Assembly: GCF_001663375.1 (NCBI RefSeq)
Contig: NZ_LCTF01000018.1
Location: 1 to 47,035 of the forward strand
Direction: 5' to 3'
Length of the DNA stretch: 47,035 bases
Source of the DNA: Caldivirga sp. MU80
GTDB taxonomy: Archaea; Thermoproteota; Thermoprotei; Thermoproteales; Thermocladiaceae
Shown here: positions 26,222 to 33,999 of the stretch, in pieces
Layout: every line of letters starts with the position of its first letter
Numbering within the stretch: the stretch's first letter is position 1
Program-made: the position numbers and the translations under genes
Notes under the pieces: model-generated
The model's input: only the letters and a program-made list of their open reading frames with translations
Database searches by the model: none
Told to the model about the DNA's origin: nothing

Positions 26222-26405
26222 AAGCCTTCTGACCCCTTGATGGGCGGGGTTTCCCCGGGGTCTCAGGGGTTAGCCGTACACCACCCGATGCTGGCGATAG
26301 GCACTGAACGGTGATGCCGCGCCCATGGGTGGCTCCAGACCAGCGATAGGAAGCCTCAGTGGGCGTAGAACGCCCTCAAGGGCAGGGAACAGCTAGCTCT
26401 CTCAG
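26222..26405 (+). ncRNA. Candidate structured RNA, copy 1
   Basis: A GC-rich, strongly foldable stretch in an otherwise AT-leaning gap. It has GGGGTTTCCCC at 26246-26256, a block GGCACTGAACGGTGATGCC at 26300-26318 with the CTGA/TGAT pair of an L7Ae kink-loop, and a CCCATGGG hairpin before CAGACC (26336-26341). The same order and similar spacing recur at 46869-46910. The plus strand is favoured because only it gives CTGA and TGATG. A minus-strand TTTAAAT box at 26416-26422 leaves the other strand possible. No tRNA, RNase P or SRP signature is found. Confidence 0.45.
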
Positions 26406-26554
26406 TATCCTGCGCATTTAAATACTCATTATCCCATTAAACGCATCACTTACCCTATCTATACTGCTGGTTCAAGTTGCAGTAAATCCGTAATGTACTG
26501 GCTGATGCTCATTGGTCAAGGGCATGTTTAAATAACGGCACTCAATACGCTGTA
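26406..26554. other. Rest of the 26.1-26.55 kb gap
   Basis: AT-rich, no gene. It holds TTTAAAT at 26416-26422 and the promoter TGTTTAAATAAC at about 26525-26536 serving the peptidase at 26555. A TGGTTCAAG word near 26468 resembles a tRNA T-arm but no tRNA surrounds it. Confidence 0.5.
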
Positions 26555-27634
26555 GTGGTTAGGCCCATTGATAGGGTTAGGCTACTCCTAAGGGAGCTTG
26601 GGGAAAAGGGCGTTGACCTGGCCCTAGTCTCTACGCCAGTCAACTTAAGGTACTTGACGGGCGTTAGGTTGGAGACCTTTGAGAGGTTTGGTGCATTGCT
26701 CCTATGCGTGGGGACTGGTGAAGTAACGTTAATAGTGCCTAAGCTCGACGAGGGTAAGGCAATAACCACAGGGTTACCCTACATAACCTACCTTGACCAG
26801 GAGGGGCCCTTGGAAGCCGTTAGGAGGGCTACTTCAGGGTGTAGTGGGGCTAGGGTTGTTGGGTTTGAGGGTAATGCACCGATTAGGAACCTTTGGGTGC
26901 TTAGGGGTGTGTTGGGTGGGTTCAGGGATGAGGACATCGACCCAGTTCTAGCAGGCATGAGGATTGTTAAGGATGATGATGAGTTAGGCAGCATAAAGGC
27001 TGCGGTTAGGGCTATTGAGGAGGGGATTAGGGCTGCCAGGGAGGCCATTAGGGCTGGGGTAAGTGAGGCTTGGCTAGCCAGGGTGATTAGTAATGCAATA
27101 GCCGAGGCTGGGGCTGAGCCCAGGGATGTGCTTGTTCAATCAGGACCAAACTCAGCAATACCACACTGGCTACCTGGAAATAGAAGTATTCAACAAGGTG
27201 ATGTGATAGTCGTTGACGTGACGGCGACTCACAATGACTACTACGGCGACTTAACGAGGACATTTATGCTTGGTGAGCCGACGACTGAGTTCAACAGGAT
27301 TTATGAATTGGTTAGGGAGGCTCATGACGAGGCCATTAAGGCGGTTAAGCCTGGGTTAACCGGGGCATTCATAGACTCAGTGGCCAGGGGTGTGATTGAA
27401 AGGAATGGTTACGGGGGTTATTTCATACACAGGACTGGGCATGGGTTAGGGCTTGAGGTCCATGAGGAACCTTACATAAGCGGCGGCTACGATAAGCCAT
27501 TGCCAAGGGGCTCCGTGTTCACCATAGAACCGGGTATTTACCTACCCGGTAGATTTGGGGTTAGGCTTGAGAGTGATGTTGCAATAGGGCTTAACGGTGA
27601 GGTTAACGTCTTGGATATGTATTGGCCATATTAA
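26555..27634 (+). CDS. M24 metallopeptidase, second Xaa-Pro peptidase
   Basis: All metal ligands are present: Asp in VIVVDVTATHNDYYGDLTRT (two Asp), His in HRTGHGLGLEVHE, Glu in FTIEPGIYLPG and Glu in GVRLESDVAI. The N-terminal part VDLALVSTPVNLRYLTGVR is the creatinase-like domain. The length of 359 residues is typical of archaeal prolidase or aminopeptidase P types, and which of these it is cannot be decided by eye. GTG 26555 is leaderless behind TTTAAATAA. Its stop codon abuts the end of a miniature element at 27635. It is a paralogue of the gene at 21182 but clearly diverged. Confidence 0.9.
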   Translation: MVRPIDRVRLLLRELGEKGVDLALVSTPVNLRYLTGVRLETFERFGALLLCVGTGEVTLIVPKLDEGKAITTGLPYITYLDQEGPLEAVRRATSGCSGARVVGFEGNAPIRNLWVLRGVLGGFRDEDIDPVLAGMRIVKDDDELGSIKAAVRAIEEGIRAAREAIRAGVSEAWLARVISNAIAEAGAEPRDVLVQSGPNSAIPHWLPGNRSIQQGDVIVVDVTATHNDYYGDLTRTFMLGEPTTEFNRIYELVREAHDEAIKAVKPGLTGAFIDSVARGVIERNGYGGYFIHRTGHGLGLEVHEEPYISGGYDKPLPRGSVFTIEPGIYLPGRFGVRLESDVAIGLNGEVNVLDMYWPY

Positions 27635-27814
27635 TGATCCCCTTCCCGTCTTAGTGGGGTGGTGAAAAGGGTGGGGTATTGCCCTACGGCTCATCTAAGG
27701 CAAGGAAAACCCCTCCCAAAGGCACCAGCCCAAGCACCAAACACCTACGCAAAACACAAACCCACCACCTAAAGACCACATAGAAAAACAACCACACCCT
27801 AAAGAACGAGACTT
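27635..27814 (-). mobile_element. Miniature IS200/IS605-type element (180 bases, no ORF)
   Basis: On the minus strand it begins AAGTCTCGTTCTTTAGGG at 27814 and ends GACGGGAAGGGGATCATT at 27635. Its interior TGGTGCCTTTGGGAGGGG matches the left-end part of the decayed tnpB element at 16139-16721. It is therefore an internally deleted, non-autonomous relative. The left end overlaps the last codons of the extended surface-protein frame. Confidence 0.75.
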
Positions 27815-27981
27815 ACCTCGTTATCAGTGCCCAGTTTAAACACCCTTATTAAGCTACCTGGTGTTAAACCCTCAAGCACCACTGCGTAACCATTAACATC
27901 AATGAAACCTTGTCCATTAACCGTAACTTCACCGAGCAGATTGCTACCGTATGGGTTTAGTGCCTTAATGGTGAAGGTGAA
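27799..27981 (-). pseudogene. Detached C-terminal part of the Cys-rich surface protein
   Basis: Sixty sense codons directly downstream and in frame with the TAA at 27982, ending at TAG 27799-27801. The peptide has beta-strand and Gly-turn character (IDVNGYAVVLEGLTPGSLI) and host-like codon use. This suggests it was once joined to the upstream frame. The last codons are contributed by the element's left end. Confidence 0.5.
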
Positions 27982-29139
27982 TTAGCCGTCATTATTATAC
28001 GCTACGTAGAGTTCGCCATCAATGAACTTTATGAATGGTGTTGAGGGTACTTTAGTTAGGCTAAGCCTAAAGCCGCCGTTTGAAACCACGTTAACGTAAC
28101 TATCAACGCTATGGTAGGCCACGTAGACTTGATCGTCGTTAATCCAGGTGAATAGGATGGCATCACAGTTAAAGTCATCGGCTAGTACTGACTGTAAGTT
28201 GGGTTTAACATACGGTTCACCTGTGCATAGGGTTGTGTGTTTGTTATTCATGTTGCTGTATAGTTCACTTAGGTTAATGTTCTCAAGCAGTAGCCTACTT
28301 GAGTTAGCCCCCTGGGCCAGCAGCAACACGCTTGAGCCGTACCTAACCCCAGACATCCTGTACATCCAAAGTTCATTACCGTCATCATCCTCTACGTCAA
28401 TTGTTGTAAAACCCACGGCCATTGGTTCACCGCTGATGCTAACTGAGGTTACGCAGCTCCTATGCGTAACACACCATGTACCGCACTCGCAGGATCGAGG
28501 TGGGTAATTGTCGCCACCGAAGAGGAGTAGGTCATTGTTGTTGCCATTCACAGCGAAGGTGAAGTTCGCATTATCGCAGCTACCACCTGGTATGGCCATT
28601 ACGTTAAGTTCATCTGTTGAATTATTGTATATGCCTACGTAGGGTGAGCAGGGGCATGCGCATGGAGACCAGGGTGGAGGTATTGAGTCTTCACCGTAAC
28701 AAACCACACCACCACCGAACACGGTGAATTCACTAATCCTCGTGGTCCCGGTCACGTTACTCAGGTCAATGTTACTGGGTAGGGTTGGGTTAGGCCCCAC
28801 GTTGCCATAGTTGGAGGGTAGTAGTATGTACACGTTTCCATTATTAAACAGTAATGCGTAGTCCCCACTTGTACCGGGTAATATCTGCATTATGAAGGAC
28901 TTCTCACTAAGCACTACACCGCCATTAGCCGAAATGCTGAACCCCTTTAAACTATCCATGAGCTCCATTGAGCTAACCTGCCTAAGCATTGAGCTTAATG
29001 TTGAACTAGATCCGGAGCTGACTTTACTTAAATTTAGCCTCACAGGGATTAGCCTGGAGATGACGTAATAGCCGACCCCAACCACCGCCATAGATGCTAT
29101 GAGCTTTAGGGCTAGCCTCCTACCCCTATTAACAGCCAT
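27982..29139 (-). CDS. Cys-rich secreted or membrane-anchored protein, possibly truncated
   Basis: From ATG 29139 (MAVNRGRRLALKLIASMA) the protein has a basic start and one hydrophobic helix (VVGVGYYVIS), so it is exported or anchored with the rest outside. The body is beta-rich, with N-x-S/T sites and an unusual Cys-rich stretch (PCACPCSP; SCECGTWCVTHRSC). The family is not recognised. A TTAATATA box 26 bases upstream supports 29139 rather than 29196. The frame ends at TAA 27982, but the next 60 codons (27981-27802) are open in the same frame and read as plausible protein (ALNPYGSNLLGEVTVNGQGF) before a TAG inside the miniature element. So the TAA may be a recent nonsense mutation. Confidence 0.6.
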   Translation of the reverse strand: MAVNRGRRLALKLIASMAVVGVGYYVISRLIPVRLNLSKVSSGSSSTLSSMLRQVSSMELMDSLKGFSISANGGVVLSEKSFIMQILPGTSGDYALLFNNGNVYILLPSNYGNVGPNPTLPSNIDLSNVTGTTRISEFTVFGGGVVCYGEDSIPPPWSPCACPCSPYVGIYNNSTDELNVMAIPGGSCDNANFTFAVNGNNNDLLLFGGDNYPPRSCECGTWCVTHRSCVTSVSISGEPMAVGFTTIDVEDDDGNELWMYRMSGVRYGSSVLLLAQGANSSRLLLENINLSELYSNMNNKHTTLCTGEPYVKPNLQSVLADDFNCDAILFTWINDDQVYVAYHSVDSYVNVVSNGGFRLSLTKVPSTPFIKFIDGELYVAYNNDG

Positions 29140-29211
29140 GTTAAATGAACACCACAGAGGTATATTAACATTATTACCATAGTGCCACCACACCACTATG
29201 CGCCGTGAACT

Positions 29212-30091
29212 TCAATGGTTTTTCAATATCTCATTAAGTATTCTGAGGGTTGCCCTGGCGTTTTCAAGCATCCAGTGATCATTGTTAAAGAATACGTACA
29301 CTTTGCCTGGGTTCAATACCATAACCCTACTTATCAATTCCCTAAGCTCCTCATGACTGTAGTCATACCAGTACCAGTTTAACCTACCATGAAGCCTGAG
29401 GTAGATGATGCCGTTGGTGGAGGTTATCCAAGTCGCCCCAGGTTCATCAACAGATACCACGGTTACACCCACATCCTTAATGGTACTTAATGCCTCATCG
29501 TTAAACCATGACAAAATGGTCAAGCTTCACCCTTTAGGGCGGGGGTTGCCTAACTATGTAGGTCTAGGCGATAGGTTTATTAATCCCTGCTTTACTAGGA
29601 TGTTTAGTAACCCCGCAAATAGGCGGGGTAACCATCGAGACCCCCAAGGTGAAACCCCACCCTTAAGGGCGGGGAGGGGGTCATTTGTTCCTAAACTCCA
29701 CGGCAAACCTCCACCCAAGGCCGCTCTCCCTGGCGAAGAGTATAATCCTCTCAGCATTCTCGCCACTATAGGTGAAATTTGGCGGCAGTTGAAATAGGTA
29801 GAAGTCAATGTACTTGTCAAGTGGTGTGAACAGTTCCTTAAACCTGCGCCAAGCATCTAAGGCATCCTCCCTTAACCTCTTAACGTGGGTTATATACCTA
29901 TGCACCTTAATGGACCAGCGTAGGCTTGACCCCTTACGAACCCAGGACAGTACCTGATTCCTGAAGGGGAACCTGTAGAATGAGGCATTCAACTCAATGG
30001 CGTTAAGCCCTGAGTACCTTACGTACCAGTCCAGTGATGAGTCCTCATTCCAGTCGTAGAGCCAGCCTGATGTACCCACGAAGAACTCCAC
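29212..30091 (-). pseudogene. DUF72 (YecE-type) protein gene split by a miniature element
   Basis: The upstream piece (30091-29684) has the family's start VGTSGWLYDWN and ASFYRFP, and ends GWRFAVEFRNK. The downstream piece (29511-29212) begins SWFNDEALSTIKD and continues VSVDEP and IYLRLHGRLNWYWYDY. Joining them gives ...EFRNK-SWFND..., the normal DUF72 sequence, 235 residues, a normal length. The function of DUF72 proteins is unknown; they have a TIM-barrel-like fold. The inserted 172 bases bring a TGA stop at once, so the gene is disrupted. GTG 30091 follows a TTAAATAAAA box by 26 bases. Confidence 0.85.
29512..29683 (+). mobile_element. Miniature IS200/IS605-type element inserted in the DUF72 gene
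   Basis: The left end has GCTTCACCCTTTAGGGCGGG near 29523. The right end has CACCCTTAAGGGCGGGG then AGGGGGTCA, ending at 29683. An internal GC hairpin CCCCGCAAATAGGCGGGG lies at 29611-29628. Removing exactly 29512-29683 restores the DUF72 frame, which defines the borders. No ORF. The last 48 bases match 38383-38430 at 44 of 48 positions by my count. Confidence 0.82.
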
Positions 30092-30123
30092 TGTTTAAAT
30101 GGGCCTCGCCTTTTATTTAACTC

Positions 30124-30687
30124 TCACTGGCTCACCTGAGATACAGGGCCAAGTACCTTATTGAAGACCTCGGTGAAGGTTTCATAGGCCTCATCACCGT
30201 AGAGGCACACTATAATCCTCCTAACAGCCCTAAGTGAATTGGCCATGGACTTGATGGCGTCAGCCATTAGCTCAGCCGCCTTATCGTAGGGGAACCCAAA
30301 GATCCCCGTTGATATTGCGGGTAGGGCTATGCTGGCTAGGTTCAGTTCCTCAGCCTTCCTAAGCGAGTTAACTACGGCATCATGCAGTAGGTTTGGGTCA
30401 TCTACACTCCACCTTGGGCCGACGGCATGTATCACGTACTTGGCCTTAAGTCTACCGGCCCCAGTAACAGCAACCCCACCCACCGGGACTGGGCCATACC
30501 TCCTAACCCATTCCCTAGACTCCTCCTGTATAACGTAACCCCCCTTCCTCACTATGGCCCCAGCCACACCACCCCCATGCTCAAGGTACTGGTTTGCTGC
30601 GTTAACTATTGCATCAACCTCAACCTCAGTTATGTCGCCTTTAATCAACTCCACAGTCACGCCATTGCTAAACCTAAACTTAACCAT
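30124..30687 (-). CDS. Macro-domain protein, ADP-ribose/O-acetyl-ADP-ribose hydrolase type
   Basis: Macro domains bind ADP-ribose and often hydrolyse ADP-ribosyl esters. The signature is complete: IKGDITEVEVDAIVNAANQ, LEHGGGVAGAIVRKGG, GGVAVTGAGRLKAKYVIHAV, and LPAISTGIFGFPYDKAA. The length of about 187 residues means a stand-alone domain, close to AF1521-like archaeal proteins. The open frame reaches 30765, but ATG 30687 (MVKFRFSNGV) fits the domain start and a TTTAAAC box about 24 bases upstream. Confidence 0.9.
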   Translation of the reverse strand: MVKFRFSNGVTVELIKGDITEVEVDAIVNAANQYLEHGGGVAGAIVRKGGYVIQEESREWVRRYGPVPVGGVAVTGAGRLKAKYVIHAVGPRWSVDDPNLLHDAVVNSLRKAEELNLASIALPAISTGIFGFPYDKAAELMADAIKSMANSLRAVRRIIVCLYGDEAYETFTEVFNKVLGPVSQVSQ

Positions 30688-30778
30688 AACCCTAACCATT
30701 AGTTTAAATATTAAAAGTATTAGCGCTCGATACACGCACTGCGTGAAAATTAATGTTCTTAGCACCTCTTAATCAAGC

Positions 30779-30802
30779 CTGGGCCATCAGCTGATGGCCC
30801 AG
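30779..30802. terminator. Perfect 24-base palindrome after the ABC exporter operon
   Basis: CTGGGCCATCAG joined directly to its reverse complement, with no loop. It lies six bases beyond the stop of the last ABC permease gene and before the promoter of the macro-domain gene. It may fold as an RNA hairpin ending the operon or bind a dimeric protein. There is no T-run downstream on the minus strand beyond ordinary AT content. Confidence 0.5.
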
Positions 30803-30807
30803 TAGGT

Positions 30808-31626
30808 TTAGTATAGGCCCAGTTGTCCACTTGACCTAAGCCTAATCGTAGTCAACGTAACGGTGAGCCAGGCTAGTAAGGCTAGGGCTACTATTATAAT
30901 GACTGAGTACAGCAGTTGCATTGGTAGGGGTATGTTTATTTCGTTAATGCCCAGCGCCGACTCCCTCATGAGGACCACTGGGTAGGCCAATGGCGAGTAC
31001 CTGTTGATTAACCTAACGTAGCCGTTAACCTCCCCCGGTATTAAACCGCCTAGGGTTGGGAGTATGAATTGGACTATGTTGGTTACAACCCAATTTGACC
31101 TAAGCCTAATCACAAGCATGGAGTAAATGATGGAGGTGAAGAGTAACTCCAGGGTGACCAGGAGTATTGATGTTGCGAAGAGTATTGGATTAATGAACAT
31201 CACCGGCGTGTTGAAGAGCACGGTGAAGCTGGCGGCTATTACGGCAAGGTCCATTAGTTCGTACGTTATTAGGGCTAGGCCCCAGCCCGTGAAGTGGGTT
31301 AGCAAACCCTCCCCACCGGCTAACACATACTCAAGGACCCCGTCGTAACCCTCATCCATTATGCCGTGCCCAAACCCCCATAGCCAGGTTGAGTATAGCG
31401 TGAAGGCGTAGGCCACCCATAGGAATAATTGGAGGTCCGTTTGACTAAGCCTAACCACGCCATAGCCCCTAAGCGTCAGTATGAAGAAGGCCAGCCAGAG
31501 TGGTGCAGAGATTACGAAGGCTATGTTTTCAGCGGGCTTGGAGAAGAGTAGCCTAACCCCCCTCTGAAACTCGAGGGCAATCCTACTTAACACCACCCTT
31601 AAGCATGCCTCTCTCAACCCTACCAT
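30808..31626 (-). CDS. ABC-2 type exporter permease
   Basis: Six predicted membrane helices in about 272 residues, with the ABC-2 layout: a cytoplasmic start (LREACLRVVLSRIALEFQRG), hydrophobic helices such as IAFVISAPLWLAFFILTL, and a late conserved helix-loop NRYSPLAYPVVLMRESAL. It is the third gene of a minus-strand operon with another permease and one ATPase. It overlaps the upstream permease by 44 bases, so the true start may be a later codon. The two permeases probably form a heterodimeric export channel. The substrate is unknown (drug, lipid or peptide). Confidence 0.78.
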   Translation of the reverse strand: MVGLREACLRVVLSRIALEFQRGVRLLFSKPAENIAFVISAPLWLAFFILTLRGYGVVRLSQTDLQLFLWVAYAFTLYSTWLWGFGHGIMDEGYDGVLEYVLAGGEGLLTHFTGWGLALITYELMDLAVIAASFTVLFNTPVMFINPILFATSILLVTLELLFTSIIYSMLVIRLRSNWVVTNIVQFILPTLGGLIPGEVNGYVRLINRYSPLAYPVVLMRESALGINEINIPLPMQLLYSVIIIVALALLAWLTVTLTTIRLRSSGQLGLY

Positions 31627-32359
31627 AGGTGAACACCCCTAGGGCCAGGTAGGCCACCGTGGATGCGGCTAGGCCGTAGATTAGACCCGTGACGCCACTA
31701 CCCATAACTATACCCAATGCGGTTTGGTACATTTGATACATGGGTAACGCCACCACCACTGCATCAACCCACCTGGGTAGGATGTAGATTGGGTAAGTGG
31801 CCCCAGAGAGCACGCTGAGTAGTGCAGTTACGACGTTCATTAGTGCGTCCACGTCCCTAAGCCTAACCACAACGCCCGCTAGGGCTAGGCCTATGCCGTA
31901 TAGGGGCATTAACCCGATGAACATGATTACTAGGGTTGGAATCAGCCTCAAAAGGCCAATTACACCGAAGACCCCGTAAATCACGGGTAGGGAGGCCACC
32001 AGGTAGGCGCTTATGTTAACAATTACCATTACAATCGACGTAGCGAAGAGTATTATATACATGCTTACTGGAGTTGCTATGAGGTGTTCAAGCCTACCCC
32101 CACTCCTCTCCTCGCTTATGAACCTAGCCCCCGTTTGAACCATTATCATGGATACCATCACCACCTCAAAGCCTATGAATTCCCTTATGAAGTCGATTCC
32201 ACTAACCCTGGTGAAGAAGGAGGCCATGAAGGCCATTCCACCCGCCACTAAATAGGGCATTAGTAGCAGTATGACTAACCCACCTGGCTCCCTGGCGATT
32301 ATTCTTAACTCGTTGAGCATTATGGCCCAGAACAGACTTAACCAATCCCTCAGCCTCAC
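31583..32359 (-). CDS. ABC-2 type exporter permease
   Basis: Six membrane helices with the ABC-2 landmarks: an N-terminal amphipathic region LNELRIIAREPGGLVILLLM, then a cytoplasmic loop SEERSGGRLEHLIATPVS, typical of the 'E-R-x-x-G-T/R-x-E-x-L-x-x-T-P' motif of this family, then GATYPIYILPRWVDAV. It sits between the ATPase (4-base overlap) and the other permease. It works with them to export an unidentified molecule. Confidence 0.85.
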   Translation of the reverse strand: MRLRDWLSLFWAIMLNELRIIAREPGGLVILLLMPYLVAGGMAFMASFFTRVSGIDFIREFIGFEVVMVSMIMVQTGARFISEERSGGRLEHLIATPVSMYIILFATSIVMVIVNISAYLVASLPVIYGVFGVIGLLRLIPTLVIMFIGLMPLYGIGLALAGVVVRLRDVDALMNVVTALLSVLSGATYPIYILPRWVDAVVVALPMYQMYQTALGIVMGSGVTGLIYGLAASTVAYLALGVFTYGRVERGMLKGGVK

Positions 32360-33267
32360 CCGGAAACCACCCTTATGTAGGCTTCTTCTAATGATGGTTC
32401 ATTAACCCTCATCCTACTTATCCTAAGCCCATTGCCCTCAATCTCATTCATAATCCTCTTAAGCTCTGCAACTGGGTCAGTGGTCTCAACCCTAATAACC
32501 TTGCCCTTAGAATCCCCCTCAATCTCAATCTCTATGACGTACCTTAAGCCAAGCCTATCCTTAATATCCCTCGGCGAACCCTCCATGAGCACTTTACCTG
32601 AGCCTATTATGCCAACCCTATCGCAAACCTCCTCAACCTCCCAGAGATTATGACTAGTCAGTAGCACGGCCCTACCCTCCCTCTTAAGCCCCTTAATGAG
32701 GTCCCTAATGGACCTTGAGGAAACTGGATCAAGACCTATGGTTGGTTCATCTAGGAAAACCACAGGTGGGTCATGTATGAGGGCCCTGGCTATGGATAAC
32801 CTAGCCCTCATGCCTAGGCTATACTCCTCATATGGCCTATTAGCCGCCCAATCTAGGTTAACCAACCTAAGCAGCTCCCTAGCTCTCTCCTCGGCCTTAC
32901 CCCTACTCAACCCGTAAAGCCTACCGAAGTAGACGAGGTTCTCGAAGCCGCTTAACCTTGAGTAGAAGCCCTTATCCGGGTAAAGGACAAGCCCAATAAT
33001 TCCCCTAACCTTCTTAGCCTCCTTAACCACGTCAAAGCCGTTAATCCTGGCAAACCCGGAGTCAGGTATTAGGAGTGTGGATAGTATCTTAACCGTGGTT
33101 GTCTTACCTGCCCCGTTAGGGCCCAGTAACCCATAGACCTCACCCCACTTAACGTTCAGGGAAACTCCATTCAAGGCGTTCGCAATGGTCTTCCTCCTCC
33201 TAATTAAGCCAATCCTCTCGTAGCTTATGAACCTCTTCCTAAGCTCAACAGCCTCAACAGCGTTCAT
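32356..33267 (-). CDS. ABC-2 exporter ATPase
   Basis: A drug-exporter-type ATPase (DrrA-like). Walker A GPNGAGKTTTVK, signature YSLGMRARLSIARAL, Walker B VVFLDEPTIGLDP, and switch His in LLTSHNLWEVEE. The C-terminal part (ESPRDIKDRLG-like, then VAELKRIMNE) is the usual accessory domain. It drives the two permeases downstream. ATG 33267 lies about 26 bases after GTTTAAATAAC, so the operon is probably leaderless. Confidence 0.93.
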   Translation of the reverse strand: MNAVEAVELRKRFISYERIGLIRRRKTIANALNGVSLNVKWGEVYGLLGPNGAGKTTTVKILSTLLIPDSGFARINGFDVVKEAKKVRGIIGLVLYPDKGFYSRLSGFENLVYFGRLYGLSRGKAEERARELLRLVNLDWAANRPYEEYSLGMRARLSIARALIHDPPVVFLDEPTIGLDPVSSRSIRDLIKGLKREGRAVLLTSHNLWEVEEVCDRVGIIGSGKVLMEGSPRDIKDRLGLRYVIEIEIEGDSKGKVIRVETTDPVAELKRIMNEIEGNGLRISRMRVNEPSLEEAYIRVVSG

Positions 33268-33310
33268 TTAGGTTTAACTAGGTTAAGCTTGTTATTTAAA
33301 CGTAAGCCTA

Positions 33311-33450
33311 GCCGTCTCTCCGGAGACGGCGGGAAAACCGCTAAAACCCGCCGTCTCCTTCTCGACGGTCGCCCCAAGCCCCCCTCACCGCAGTGGCTCC
33401 CTCCCTGTCGCCAGGGGTTCCTTGCCACTACGGGTCTCGGAAACCCGGGG
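33311..33450. ncRNA. Candidate structured RNA between ABC operon and SSSCA1 gene
   Basis: GC-rich with many perfect stems: GCCGTCTC/GAGACGGC (33311-33330), a competing 12-base pair GGAGACGGCGGG with CCCGCCGTCTCC (33322-33358), AGTGGC/GCCACT (33392-33429) enclosing CCCTG-TCGC-CAGGG, and CGGGT/ACCCG (33431-33447). It is upstream of the ABC promoter, not within its message. TATA-like words exist on both sides, so the strand is open. The first two stems exclude each other. No known archaeal RNA class is recognised. Confidence 0.5.
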
Positions 33451-33549
33451 TAACCGGTTAATGGTGTTGGGGATGGGTTAATAAACCCATCGCTTCATCA
33501 CCAATGGTAACAAACCCTACAAATAATCATGAAAACCAAAACTGCCCCA

Positions 33550-33936
33550 TTAGGTTTGGGGACCCGTGGTTGACTTGCCTTGTTCACCAATAAGCTTATT
33601 TATCATGCCTAGGGCGTTGAGTAGGTTTGTTAACGTTACAGCGTACCTGTTCACATCATCTATGTCGTTGACCTTACCCAACTCCCTGGATAACTCCATT
33701 ATCTTGGAGAATACCACATCCCTAACGTTAATTAGGCCATACCTAATCGTCACCTCTCTCTCCTCCTCATCACTCCTAACAACCACAACCTCCCTATCGC
33801 ACTTGGCGCAGTAGTACTTGCCACTTCTAAGCCTAAGGAGTGGTGTACCGCAGACTGGGCACGTGTACTGGGTTAAGGTGGCTCCTTGCCTAATTAATTG
33901 AGCCATCTTCTTGGCTACGTAATCCTCACTGGTCAT
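33550..33936 (-). CDS. SSSCA1-type zinc-ribbon protein
   Basis: A small conserved archaeal protein of the family named after Sjogren syndrome/scleroderma autoantigen 1 (COG1645). It has an N-terminal helix (DYVAKKMAQLIRQGATLTQ), then a zinc ribbon CPVCGTPLLRLRSGKYYCAKC, then a helical C-terminal part (NRYAVTLTNLLNALGMINKL). The molecular role is not known. The length of 128 residues is normal. ATG 33936 is about 26-30 bases after TTTTTAAAG. It converges on nothing and stands apart from the ABC operon. Confidence 0.85.
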   Translation of the reverse strand: MTSEDYVAKKMAQLIRQGATLTQYTCPVCGTPLLRLRSGKYYCAKCDREVVVVRSDEEEREVTIRYGLINVRDVVFSKIMELSRELGKVNDIDDVNRYAVTLTNLLNALGMINKLIGEQGKSTTGPQT

Positions 33937-33999
33937 AATGAGTCAAAGTTAGGTTTAGGCAACCCTTTAAAAAGCAGACTGGTTAACCAAGGCCGCTTA

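Noticed and set aside
26222-26405. RNase P RNA (minimal type) or SRP RNA
   Set aside because: A minus-strand TCAGAAGGCTTAC word looks like the 3' half of RNase P helix P4, but no AAGuCC-like partner is found at the other end. No GGAA-capped SRP helix 8 with the AGCAG loop is present on either strand.
26458-26480. TGGTTCAAG word resembling a tRNA T-arm
   Set aside because: The surrounding stem is only CTGC/GCAG with the wrong loop size, and no acceptor, D or anticodon arm can be built around it.
29405-29797. Plus-strand 130-codon frame across the DUF72 insertion
   Set aside because: It is antisense to both DUF72 halves and exists only because the miniature element bridges them; no protein-like features.
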